Below, piece after piece: positions 17,260-25,799 of a stretch of 64,000 bases of DNA; positions within the stretch are counted from its first letter, which is position 1, and each line of letters opens with the position of its first letter. The translations under genes were made by a program, and so were the position numbers. Under the pieces are notes generated by a model. The model was not told the origin of the DNA. It saw only the letters and a list, made by a program, of their open reading frames with translations, and did not search any database. Origin of the DNA: Acidobacteriota bacterium (GTDB lineage Bacteria; Acidobacteriota; Thermoanaerobaculia; Gp7-AA8); assembly GCA_021781455.1 (NCBI GenBank), contig JAJXWV010000047.1:62001-126000 (forward strand). The letters are read 5' to 3'.

Positions 17260-18381
17260 CTAATGTCCGCCGTGAGTCCCCGGAGCGTCCTGAACTTCGA
17301 TCTGCCGCGCCAGAATCGTGGTGGCATCCACGGCGGTGCCGAGGCATTCCACCTGGTCGCCGGTCTGAATCGCAGAAAAGTCGATGGTTTTCCCATACTT
17401 CCTGATCACGGTCTGCGAGTTGACCTGCACGGTCACGTCGGTACCGTTTTCGCGATGGACGACCATGTCCGTCGTGCCGGTCGACTGCACGATTCCGTTC
17501 GCGGTCACCGCCTGCGAGCCGTTCGATGATCCGTCGTCGCCCTGGTCCTGCACGATCACTTCGATGGCCGTGTAGGTGTTGTTGCTGAAGGTGGCCTTCA
17601 CATGCACGCGGTCACCGACCTTCAAATCGGCCGGAGCGACCGTGGTCTGGCCCTTCCGGATGATCGTGGTCGAGGTCAGCGCCACCGTGAAGTCTCCCTT
17701 CGACTGCGTGGAGACGACGATCGACGCAGTCCCGGGCGTGGAAATCACGCCTTCGATTTCCACGTCAGTCCGGGTGCCGTTGTCGCCCGAATCGTTCTGA
17801 ACGATGACTTCGAGAGCGGTGTAGGTGCTGTTCGCGAACGAAGCCTTGACGTGAACCTGCTCACCGGTCTGGAGGTCGCCCGGAGCGACCATGGTCTGCC
17901 CTTTCCGGATCACTGTGGTCGAGGTCAGCGCGACAGTGACGTCGCCCTTGGATTCCGTGGTCACGACGATCGACGTGGCACTGGCCGTCTTGATCGATCC
18001 TTCGATCTCGATTCCTGCAGAGGCCGACCGATGTCGCCCGTTGGTGACCGCCGTCTTCGAGAGCTCGATGGCGTTGAAACCCGCCACCGCGGTGGTGGTG
18101 GCGTCGATCCCGTCGGTTGCCCGGCGCAGATGCAGGACCGCTCCGTCGGGAACTCCTGCGAAGGTGAAACGGCCGTCATTGCCGAGAATGGCTCTCATTC
18201 CGGTGCCACCGACGCTGATCTCGACGCCGGCCGGGCTGCCGTTGCCCGCATCGCCCGCCATCGTGACCTGCCCGGTGATGACGGCGTTACCGTACGAGCC
18301 GGTGATGCTTCGCTCCTGGTTGTGGCAGCCGCCCAACACGAGCAGTGCCGTGATGATGATTGCGATTCGCCTTGTAGTCAT
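17260..18381 (-). CDS. DUF5666-like repeat lipoprotein
   Basis: The ATG at 18381 follows GGAGG 6 bases upstream. The product begins MTTRRIAIIITALLVLGGC, a lipoprotein signal with lipobox LGGC. Residues about 30-105 look like a carboxypeptidase-regulatory beta-sandwich (GVEISVGGTGMRAILGNDGR, then FTFAGVPDGAVLHLRRATDG). Three tandem DUF5666-like modules follow. Each has an opening such as SIVVTTESKGDVTVALTS, then TVIRKGQT, a GDxVHVKA or GDQVECLG turn, and AxEVIVQ or ARQIEVQ. The first two modules are nearly identical, suggesting recent duplication. The function of DUF5666 is unknown; an OB-like periplasmic binding module is a guess. A terminator hairpin precedes the gene inside its probable leader. 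Confidence 0.8.
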   Translation of the reverse strand: MTTRRIAIIITALLVLGGCHNQERSITGSYGNAVITGQVTMAGDAGNGSPAGVEISVGGTGMRAILGNDGRFTFAGVPDGAVLHLRRATDGIDATTTAVAGFNAIELSKTAVTNGRHRSASAGIEIEGSIKTASATSIVVTTESKGDVTVALTSTTVIRKGQTMVAPGDLQTGEQVHVKASFANSTYTALEVIVQNDSGDNGTRTDVEIEGVISTPGTASIVVSTQSKGDFTVALTSTTIIRKGQTTVAPADLKVGDRVHVKATFSNNTYTAIEVIVQDQGDDGSSNGSQAVTANGIVQSTGTTDMVVHRENGTDVTVQVNSQTVIRKYGKTIDFSAIQTGDQVECLGTAVDATTILARQIEVQDAPGTHGGH

Positions 18382-18396
18382 CGAGTCCTCCGGAAA

Positions 18397-18465
18397 ATAA
18401 AAAAGGAGGGCGTGGTACGCCCTCCTTTGGTGCCGCACTTCTGTATGCCGTGGCCGCTGATTCTA
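18397..18465 (-). promoter_or_regulatory. Leader with intrinsic terminator before the DUF5666-like gene
   Basis: On the minus strand a -10-like TAGAAT (18465-18460) is followed by a perfect 12-base stem (18402-18413 with 18417-18428, 3-base loop). TTTTATTTT comes next, and then the SD and start at 18381. No minus-strand gene lies upstream that would need this terminator. It therefore looks like an attenuator in the 5' leader. The stem contains CGCCCTCC, which could also pair with the GGAGG ribosome site. Confidence 0.5.
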
Positions 18466-18633
18466 CGGACGACGCGTAAGCCATCTGTGAGGCGGATCAC
18501 GTTTTTTGCAGATCACCCAATCGTCGTAGAGCGCCGTCGAACTCTCGCAGGGAAAGTGCGCCAGAACACACCGGGCCCTGCCGGAGCGCGCTACAGTCAG
18601 TCGGTTCCCCTCACCTGAACCGTCGAGGCCCGA

Positions 18634-21288
18634 ATGCCTGACCAGCAGCAACAGCCGTTCACGTTGATCCCGGGAGGCGTGCGCAGTGACGAGGTGGAAC
18701 GACTCCGTGCGGAAATCGAGGCGCGCCAGCGCCAGGGCACGGCCATCGCCGAGCTCGGTCAGGCCGCGCTCACCGGCGTCGAGAGCAGCATTCTTCTCGG
18801 GCAGTCGTGTGCGCTCATCGAGTCGGCTTTGGGCATGTCTCATTGCCGGGCTCTGGAGCAGACGCTCAGCGGACGGATGATCGTCCGGGCGGCCATGGGC
18901 TCGAATGAGTCGTTCCTCCACTGCAATCGCGATGAGGAGGAAGACGACTCGATCGGCATGTACGTCCTGGTCTCGGATGCGCCCGTGACGTTCTCTACGG
19001 CCGAGGACGAGACGCGGTTCAAGTGCAGCCATCTCCGCGACCACCACCACATTCAGAGCGGCGTCGGCGTGGCCATCCACAACCAGTACGGCCGATACGG
19101 CGTCCTGCTCGCCTACTCGGACGATGAGCGCCGGCTGCGCGATTTCGAGGTCGACTTCCTCCGCTCGACGGCGAACATCCTCGGCGATGCACTGGCGCGC
19201 GGGCGGGTGGAAGTGGCGTTGCGCAAGTCCGAGTCACGGCTGCGGCAGCTCGTCGGCTCGGCGCTCGACGCCGTGGTGACGATCGACCGCTACGGGATGG
19301 TCACCGAATGGAACCCGAAAGCGGAGGAGACGCTCGGCATCGAGGCGCGGAACGTGATCGGAGGGCCGCTGCCCACGTCGATCTTTGCGAACCGCGAGTA
19401 CCGGGTCCTGGATCGCCTGCTGGTGCGGGCGCGCCAGAACGTCCGTCGGGAGACGTTGCGGCGCCGCAGCGAGACCATGGTCCGGCGAGCGGACGGACAT
19501 GCTTTCCCCGCCGAGGTCACCATCGAGGCCATCGGCAGCGGAGGCGATCAGCTCCTCACGCTGTTCATCCGCGACATCTCCGAGCAGAAGCGTGTTCAAA
19601 GAGAGCTGGAGATGAGCGAGCGCCGCTTCCGCACCATGTTCGAGAACAGCTGGAGCGGCGTGGCCCTGCTCGACGAGCATCTCTGCTTTTCATTCGCCGG
19701 CTCCTCGACGCCGAACATCCTCGGCTACCGCGAGAAAGACCTGGTCGGCCACGACCTGCTTTCCTTCGTCCATCCCCACGAGCGCGAAGCGGTGGCGCAG
19801 ATGTTCACCGACATCGCGGTCTGGCCGAACAACGAGGCCCACGGCGAGCTGCGCTTCCGCCACCTCAACGGCACCTGGATCTGGCTGGAAGGTTTTGCCC
19901 AGAACATGCTGAGCGACCCGAGCGTCGGGGCGATCATCATGAACTTCCGCGACGTCACCCAGCGCCGCATGACCGAGAAGCAGCTCGAGTACCGGGCCCA
20001 TTACGACCCGCTGACCGACCTCCCCAACCGCGTGCTCTTCCGCGATCGCGTCGTCAACGGCCTGGCCCAGGCTCGTCGGCACCACAGCGGCCTGGCGATC
20101 ATGTATCTCGACCTCGACCACTTCAAGCTCGTCAACGACGCCCTCGGCCACTCCTTCGGCGACGCGCTGCTGGCGGCCGTCGCCCGCCGTCTGCAAAGCT
20201 GCCTGCGCGCCTCGGACACGATCTCCCGTATCGGCGGCGACGAGTTCAGCATCCTCATCAACGAGGTCACCGGCACTGATCCGGTCAGCCACATCGCCCG
20301 AAAGCTGATGGAGTCATTCAACGAGCCGTTCCGGATCGAGCAGCACGATCTCCACGTCACCGCATCGATCGGCATCTGTCTCTATCCCGCGGACGGCGAG
20401 GACGCGGACACGCTCGTCAAGTGCGCCGACGCCGCCATGTACCGCGCCAAGGAACTGGGACGCCACCAGGCCCAGCTCTTCACCACCAGCATGAACGAGC
20501 GCTACGCGCGCCGTCTGGCTGTCGAGCGGGACCTCCATCAGGCCGTGGAGCGCAAGGAGTTTTCGCTGGTCTATCAGCCGATGTACGACGCGGAACGCAA
20601 CGACATCGCCGCGATCGAAGCGTTCATCCGCTGGGTCGATCCCGAGCGCGGCCTGATTCTTCCGGAAGAGTTCATCCCTCTCGCCGAAGAGACGGGCCTC
20701 ACCCTGCCGATCGGCGAATGGGTGCTGCACAACGCCTGCGCGCAGATGCAGAGCTGGGCCAGCCTGGCGGCCGACGGCGTGCGGATCAGCGTCAACGTCT
20801 CGCCGCACCAGCTGCAGCAGACGGACTTCGCCGGCAGCGTCCAGCGAATCCTGGCCGACACGGGACTGCCGGCCCGGCGTCTGCAGCTGGAGATCACCGA
20901 AGGTGCGGCGGCCGAAAGCGTGGAACGAACGATGATCACGTTGCGCGACCTTCGCGCGCAGGGCATCTCCATCGCCCTCGATGACTTCGGAACCGGACAG
21001 TCGTCGCTGCTCTACCTGCGACGCTTTCCGATCGACGTCATCAAGATGGACAACGCCTTCCTGCGGGAGATCAGCGACGACAAGACAGCGGCGGCCGTGG
21101 CCTCGCACATCATCGGAGTCGCCCACGCCGTGCGTTTGAAGGTCGTGGCGGAGGGAGTGGAGAGCGAGCAGCAGTCCGAGATCCTGCGCGAGTTCAAGTG
21201 CGATCAGCTGCAGGGCTACTTCTTCACGAAGCCGCTTGCGGCCGATGCGATGACCGAGTACCTGAGACGGACCTCCGCCCAGCGCTGA
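18634..21288 (+). CDS. GAF-PAS-PAS-GGDEF-EAL cyclic-di-GMP signalling protein
   Basis: This 884-residue soluble protein has a GAF-like sensor at about 30-190, PAS domains at about 200-325 and 330-445, then GGDEF and EAL domains. The cyclase motif is intact (GGDEF, residues 534-538; LDLDHFKLVNDALGHSFGD). The phosphodiesterase domain has IEAFIRW at 662-664 instead of EAL. It keeps NVSPHQLQQTDF, EITEGAAAES, DDFGTGQSSLLYLRRFPID and VAEGVES, so activity is possible but may be reduced. No membrane segment is seen; the GAF/PAS part would sense a cytoplasmic signal. It lies between K+-transport genes. A TACAGT -10-like box is at 18592-18597. Confidence 0.92.
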   Translation: MPDQQQQPFTLIPGGVRSDEVERLRAEIEARQRQGTAIAELGQAALTGVESSILLGQSCALIESALGMSHCRALEQTLSGRMIVRAAMGSNESFLHCNRDEEEDDSIGMYVLVSDAPVTFSTAEDETRFKCSHLRDHHHIQSGVGVAIHNQYGRYGVLLAYSDDERRLRDFEVDFLRSTANILGDALARGRVEVALRKSESRLRQLVGSALDAVVTIDRYGMVTEWNPKAEETLGIEARNVIGGPLPTSIFANREYRVLDRLLVRARQNVRRETLRRRSETMVRRADGHAFPAEVTIEAIGSGGDQLLTLFIRDISEQKRVQRELEMSERRFRTMFENSWSGVALLDEHLCFSFAGSSTPNILGYREKDLVGHDLLSFVHPHEREAVAQMFTDIAVWPNNEAHGELRFRHLNGTWIWLEGFAQNMLSDPSVGAIIMNFRDVTQRRMTEKQLEYRAHYDPLTDLPNRVLFRDRVVNGLAQARRHHSGLAIMYLDLDHFKLVNDALGHSFGDALLAAVARRLQSCLRASDTISRIGGDEFSILINEVTGTDPVSHIARKLMESFNEPFRIEQHDLHVTASIGICLYPADGEDADTLVKCADAAMYRAKELGRHQAQLFTTSMNERYARRLAVERDLHQAVERKEFSLVYQPMYDAERNDIAAIEAFIRWVDPERGLILPEEFIPLAEETGLTLPIGEWVLHNACAQMQSWASLAADGVRISVNVSPHQLQQTDFAGSVQRILADTGLPARRLQLEITEGAAAESVERTMITLRDLRAQGISIALDDFGTGQSSLLYLRRFPIDVIKMDNAFLREISDDKTAAAVASHIIGVAHAVRLKVVAEGVESEQQSEILREFKCDQLQGYFFTKPLAADAMTEYLRRTSAQR

Positions 21289-21469
21289 GCGCTGTCATTC
21301 CTAGCGTCAGCGAGCAATCCGGGGCGGGCGGGTGGCTCGCCATCGATCCCGCGACCAGCCCTGACGGCCTCATCCCTTGCCGTGGCGCCGCCGAGCCGAG
21401 CTAGAATGTGCCCCCGCTGCGCGGAGGCACTCTGCGTGCCTGCAGTTTGACGGGTCGCGCAGCCACCGA

Positions 21470-23347
21470 ATGCAATCGCCTCCTCCCGAAAAGGGCTCGC
21501 GCTACAAGTACGGCCTCTCCCTCGCTGCACTCGGCGTCGTGTACGGCGACATCGGCACGAGCCCCCTCTACGCACTCCGCGAGTGTTTCCACCCCGGACA
21601 CGGCGTGCCGCCCACACCCGCCAATGTGATGGGTGTGCTGTCGCTGATCGTCTGGTCGCTGATCGTCGTCATCTCCATCAAGTACATCGTCTTCGTGATG
21701 CGGGCCGACAACCGCGGCGAGGGCGGCATCCTGGCACTCATGGCGCTGGCGAGATCAGGCAGGTCGATGCGTTACGCCGTCATCGTGGCCCTCGGCCTGT
21801 TCGGCTCGGCGCTGCTCTACGGAGACGGCATGATCACGCCAGCCATCTCGGTGCTCAGCGCCATCGAGGGACTGGAAACCGTCGCGCCCAGCTTCACGCC
21901 CATGGTCGTGCCCATCACGATCATCGTGTTGATCGTGCTCTTTCTGCTGCAGCGGGTCGGCACGGCCAGAGTGGGCGCCATGTTCGGCCCGGTGATGCTG
22001 GCCTGGTTCCTCATCATCGCCTTCATTGCCCTCGACGACATCGGCCGAGAGCTGCGCGTGCTGCTGGCCATCGACCCGCGCTACGCGGTGACCTTCTTCA
22101 TTCACAACCGGCTGCATGGGTTCCTGGTCCTCGGGGCCGTCTTTCTCGTTGTCACAGGAGGAGAGGCCCTCTATGCCGACATGGGCCATTTCGGCGCGGG
22201 GCCGATCCGCCTGGCGTGGTTTGCGATCGTGTTTCCCTCTCTGCTGCTGAACTACTTCGGCCAGGGCGCACTGCTGCTTCATACGCCGCGTGCGATCGAC
22301 AATCCCTTCTTCCATCTCGCCGCCGAGTCGGCGCGCTACCCGCTCGTGGCGCTGGCGACCGTGGCCACGGTGATCGCCTCGCAGGCCATCATCTCCGGCG
22401 CGTTCTCGTTGACACGGCAGGCCGTGCAGCTCGGCTACGTGCCCCGCATTCAGATCCGCCACACCTCGGAGCGCCAGATCGGACAGATTTACATTCCGTC
22501 GGTGAACTTGCTTCTGATGCTGTCGACGATCGGCCTCGTCCTGGCGTTCCAGAAGTCGAGCAACCTGGCCGCTGCCTACGGAGTGGCGGTCACGGCCACG
22601 ATGGCCATCACGACCTTGTTGCTTTCGGTCGTGGAACGCCAGCGCTGGGGCTGGTCAACTCTGGCCATGCTCGGGTTGACGGTCCCGCTGCTGGCGGTCG
22701 ACCTCTCCTTCTTCGGCGCAAATCTGGTGAAGGTCGTCGAAGGAGGATGGTTCCCACTGGTCGTCGGCATCCTGATCTTCACGCTGATGACAACCTGGCG
22801 GAAGGGACGCGAGATCCTCGGACAGCGCGCCGCGGCCAAGGCCATTTCCATCGACGGGTTTCTCGATAATCTGGCCCGCAACCAGATCCACCGCGTACCG
22901 GGCACGGCCGTATTCCTGACCCGGACCCCGGAAGGGATTCCGGCCACGCTGTTGCACAACATCAAGCACAACAAGGTCGTCCATGATCGAATCGTGATCC
23001 TGACGATCGAGACCGAGGAGCAGCCGCGGCTTGGAGATGAGGAGCGCTGGACGATGACCGACATCGGATATGGCCTGTATCGCCTGGTGATCCGTGTCGG
23101 CTTCATGGAAGATCCGAACATCCCTCAGGCGCTGGAGCGCATCAACGAGAGGTGGCACCTGTTCGACCCGATGTCGACGAGCTACTTCCTCGGCCGCGAA
23201 AACCTCGTCGCCACGCAGAAGCCCGGGATGGCCATCTGGCGCGAACGGCTGTTCGGGTGGATGATGCGGAACTCGACGAGCGCGTCGCACTTTTTCAGCC
23301 TTCCGGCGAATCAGGTGATCGAGCTCGGCGAGCAGATCGAAATCTGA
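21470..23347 (+). CDS. kup: Low-affinity potassium transporter Kup
   Basis: This 625-residue transporter of the KUP/HAK family starts MQSPPPEKGSRYKYGLSLAA. LGVVYGDIGTSPLYALRECF is the family hallmark in the first helix. About 12 membrane helices follow (for example YGDGMITPAISVLSAIEGLE), then a soluble C-terminal domain of about 150 residues (GTAVFLTRTPEGIPATLLHN onward). Kup imports K+ with protons. The ATG at 21470 is chosen because similarity begins there; the in-frame extension upstream to 21377 is not protein-like and a TAGAAT -10-like box sits at 21402-21407. The next gene starts 3 bases after the stop, so the two are co-transcribed. Confidence 0.95.
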   Translation: MQSPPPEKGSRYKYGLSLAALGVVYGDIGTSPLYALRECFHPGHGVPPTPANVMGVLSLIVWSLIVVISIKYIVFVMRADNRGEGGILALMALARSGRSMRYAVIVALGLFGSALLYGDGMITPAISVLSAIEGLETVAPSFTPMVVPITIIVLIVLFLLQRVGTARVGAMFGPVMLAWFLIIAFIALDDIGRELRVLLAIDPRYAVTFFIHNRLHGFLVLGAVFLVVTGGEALYADMGHFGAGPIRLAWFAIVFPSLLLNYFGQGALLLHTPRAIDNPFFHLAAESARYPLVALATVATVIASQAIISGAFSLTRQAVQLGYVPRIQIRHTSERQIGQIYIPSVNLLLMLSTIGLVLAFQKSSNLAAAYGVAVTATMAITTLLLSVVERQRWGWSTLAMLGLTVPLLAVDLSFFGANLVKVVEGGWFPLVVGILIFTLMTTWRKGREILGQRAAAKAISIDGFLDNLARNQIHRVPGTAVFLTRTPEGIPATLLHNIKHNKVVHDRIVILTIETEEQPRLGDEERWTMTDIGYGLYRLVIRVGFMEDPNIPQALERINERWHLFDPMSTSYFLGRENLVATQKPGMAIWRERLFGWMMRNSTSASHFFSLPANQVIELGEQIEI

Positions 23348-23350
23348 TCG

Positions 23351-25351
23351 ATGAACGAGAAGAACGACAACGATCAGACGGGGATCCGCCGGCTCAAGCG
23401 GATCGTCATCGGCAAGGCTCGCGATGTCAGCGATCCCGAGATCTTCCGCCACACGTCGCTCATCGCCTTTCTGGCGTGGGTGGGGCTGGGCGCCGACGGC
23501 CTTTCCTCCTCCGCGTACGGACCCGACGAGGCCTATCGGGCGTTAGGTCCGCACGGCCACCTGGCGATCATCCTCACGGCCATGACGGCGGTCACCATTG
23601 CCGTCATCTCCACCGCCTACGCGAACCTGATCGAGTACTTCCCCGGCGGTGGCGGCGGCTATCTCGTGGCGACCAAGCTGCTCGGCAACCGCGTCGGCGT
23701 GGTTTCGGGATGCGCGCTGCTGGTCGATTACGTCCTCACCGTCACGGTCTCGATCGCCTCGGCGTGCGATCAGCTCTGGTCGTTTCTGCCCTCGCACGTG
23801 ATCGGCTACAAGTTGATGACCGAAGTGCTGATCATCCTCTTTCTGGTGGTGCTGAACCTGCGTGGCGTGAAGGAGTCGGTCAATTTCCTGACGCCGATCT
23901 TCATCGCCTTCGTGATCGCCCACGTGGCCACGATCGGCTACTCGCTGACCGTGCACTTCACCCGGATGCCGGCTGTGTTTCACGATGCGGCCACGGATTT
24001 CCACGCCTCGGTTCACTCGCTCGGAATGGTGCCGCTGCTGCTGCTCATCCTCAGGGCGTATTCGATGGGCGGCGGCACGTACACGGGACTGGAGGCGGTC
24101 TCCAACGGCGTGTCCATGCTTCGCGAGCCGCGCATCGTCACCGGGAAGCGGACCATGGGACTCATGGCCGTCTCGCTGGCCTTCACGGCCGGCGGAATCA
24201 TGTTCAGCTACCTGCTGGTCGGCGCGCATCCATCGCACGGCAAGACCATGAACGCCGTGCTCCTGAGCAGCCTCTTCGGAGAAATGCACCTGGGGGGAAT
24301 CCCCATCGGGACCGGCATCGTGATCTTCACCCTGATCACCGAGGCGGCGCTGCTGGTCGTGGCGGCGCAGACGGGGTTTCTCGACGGGCCGAGGGTGCTG
24401 TCCAACATGGCGGTCGACTCGTGGATGCCGCATCGCTTCGCCCAGCTTTCGGACCGGCTCGTCACTCAGGACGGCATCCTGATGATGGGCCTGGCCGCGT
24501 TTGCCGCCCTCATGTACACGCACGGCGACGTGACGACACTGGTGGTGATGTACTCGATCAACGTCTTCATCACCTTTTCGCTATCGCTTCTGGGCATGTC
24601 CAAACACTGGATCCAGGACCGGAAGAAAGAGCGGAAGTGGAAGAGCCGCCTTTTGATCCATGGCAGCGGTCTGATCCTCTGCGTGTCCATCCTGGTCGTG
24701 ACGATCTACGAGAAATTCGCCGAGGGCGGATGGATCACGATCGCCATCACGGGTGTTTTGATCACGATCGCCTTTGCCATTCACCGGCACTACCAGAACA
24801 TTCGCGCCGGAATGCGCAGGCTCGACGAGGTCCTCACGGACATCCCGCCGATCCAGCCGGACGCAAAGCCGCAACCGCTCGACCGGAACGCCCAGACGGC
24901 GGTGATCATGGTGAAGTCCTTCTCCGGATTCGGCATTCACGAAGTGCTCTCCATCCACCGCCTCTTCCCCCGCACGTTCAAGAACTTCATCTTCATCAGC
25001 GCCGCTGTAGTCGACTCCGGCACGTTCAAGGGCGCGCAGGAAATGGATTCGCTCGAGTCGGAGACGCGCGCCGACCTGGAGAGATACGTGCACTGGGCCC
25101 GCGGCCAGGGCATGAATGCCGATTACCGGATGACCGTCGGCACGGATCCCGTGCAGACCGTCACGGAGATGTGCAAGGCGATCGTCGAGGAGTATCCGCG
25201 CGCGATCTTCTTCATGGGCCGCCTCATCTTCAGGGAAGAGAAGTGGTACTACCGCATCCTGCACAACGAGACGCCTAACGCCATCCAGCGCCGCCTGCAG
25301 TTCGATGGCCTGCAGGCCATCGTGCTTCCGATCCGCGTGCTGGAGAGCTGA
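23351..25351 (+). CDS. APC-family permease, KimA/YdaO-like (probable K+ importer)
   Basis: This 666-residue protein has about 12 membrane helices with APC-fold motifs: SLIAFLAWVGLGADGLSSSA, YGPDEAYRALG, then EYFPGGGGGYLVATKLLGNR. The C-terminal about 150 residues (QTAVIMVKSFSGFGIHEVLS, then VDSGTFKGAQEM) form a soluble USP-like domain. This layout matches Bacillus KimA (YdaO), a high-affinity K+/H+ symporter inhibited by c-di-AMP. K+ as substrate is inferred from that and from the overlap with kup (3-base gap); an amino-acid substrate remains possible. No Shine-Dalgarno is obvious, so it may be translated by coupling to kup. Confidence 0.85.
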   Translation: MNEKNDNDQTGIRRLKRIVIGKARDVSDPEIFRHTSLIAFLAWVGLGADGLSSSAYGPDEAYRALGPHGHLAIILTAMTAVTIAVISTAYANLIEYFPGGGGGYLVATKLLGNRVGVVSGCALLVDYVLTVTVSIASACDQLWSFLPSHVIGYKLMTEVLIILFLVVLNLRGVKESVNFLTPIFIAFVIAHVATIGYSLTVHFTRMPAVFHDAATDFHASVHSLGMVPLLLLILRAYSMGGGTYTGLEAVSNGVSMLREPRIVTGKRTMGLMAVSLAFTAGGIMFSYLLVGAHPSHGKTMNAVLLSSLFGEMHLGGIPIGTGIVIFTLITEAALLVVAAQTGFLDGPRVLSNMAVDSWMPHRFAQLSDRLVTQDGILMMGLAAFAALMYTHGDVTTLVVMYSINVFITFSLSLLGMSKHWIQDRKKERKWKSRLLIHGSGLILCVSILVVTIYEKFAEGGWITIAITGVLITIAFAIHRHYQNIRAGMRRLDEVLTDIPPIQPDAKPQPLDRNAQTAVIMVKSFSGFGIHEVLSIHRLFPRTFKNFIFISAAVVDSGTFKGAQEMDSLESETRADLERYVHWARGQGMNADYRMTVGTDPVQTVTEMCKAIVEEYPRAIFFMGRLIFREEKWYYRILHNETPNAIQRRLQFDGLQAIVLPIRVLES

Positions 25352-25421
25352 GGATCGGTCATCCCGAGCGTCAGCGAGGGATCCGGGCGTCCCTAATCGT
25401 AGGCGCCAGTTGGGCGGCGGT

Positions 25422-25583
25422 TCACGCCTCCCTGATGAGCCGCTCGTATTCTTCGTGTGAGCCTACCCAGAACCAGACAATTCCGGCGGGCGAGTCGACG
25501 CCAAGGGCACGATACGACGAGCCGACTCGCGCCGACCAGTCCTTGCCGACGCGCTTGAAGTGAAGTGATGGATGATGCGGGTC
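25422..25583 (-). pseudogene. RelE/ParE-like toxin remnant (C-terminal about 53 residues)
   Basis: The minus strand encodes DPHHPSLHFKRVGKDWSARV, GSSYRALGV, then IVWFWVGSHEEYERLI before the TGA at 25424-25422. This matches the C-terminal half of small RelE/HigB-type toxins, including the basic and aromatic positions. Going upstream, the frame meets TAG within two codons and no start codon precedes the block. The N-terminal half and any antitoxin gene are gone. The flanks contain dispersed GTCATCCCGAGCG-type words (25359, 25740, 25775). Confidence 0.6.
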
Positions 25584-25799
25584 AGACTAGCAATCGTCTC
25601 CAGATGCGCGGATCGTGGAGTCTTGCTCTCGATCACGGTCCTTGTTGCTGCCGAAGAGAGGCCGGCTCACCCCGATCGTGCAATCTGGAGACTCTTCGCC
25701 GCGCTCCGCCGCGCACCCACCCGACCGCCCGCGGCTCCGCCGGCTCAGAGTGACGGGGTTCGAGCGGTTTACGCCGGCTCAGGATGACGGGGCAGGATG
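25584..25799. other. Gene-free spacer with dispersed GGCTCAG-ATGACGGGG words
   Basis: No credible gene is seen. It carries two close copies, GCCGGCTCAGAGTGACGGGG near 25737 and GCCGGCTCAGGATGACGGGG near 25774. They are related to the words at 2173 and, in inverse orientation, at 21294 and 25359 (GTCATyCCkAGCGTCAGCGA). Confidence 0.5.

Noticed and set aside
23152-25278. 708-codon plus-strand frame overlapping kup and the KimA-like gene in another frame
   Set aside because: The two overlapped genes have clear family motifs; this frame is Arg/His/Gly-rich shadow sequence.
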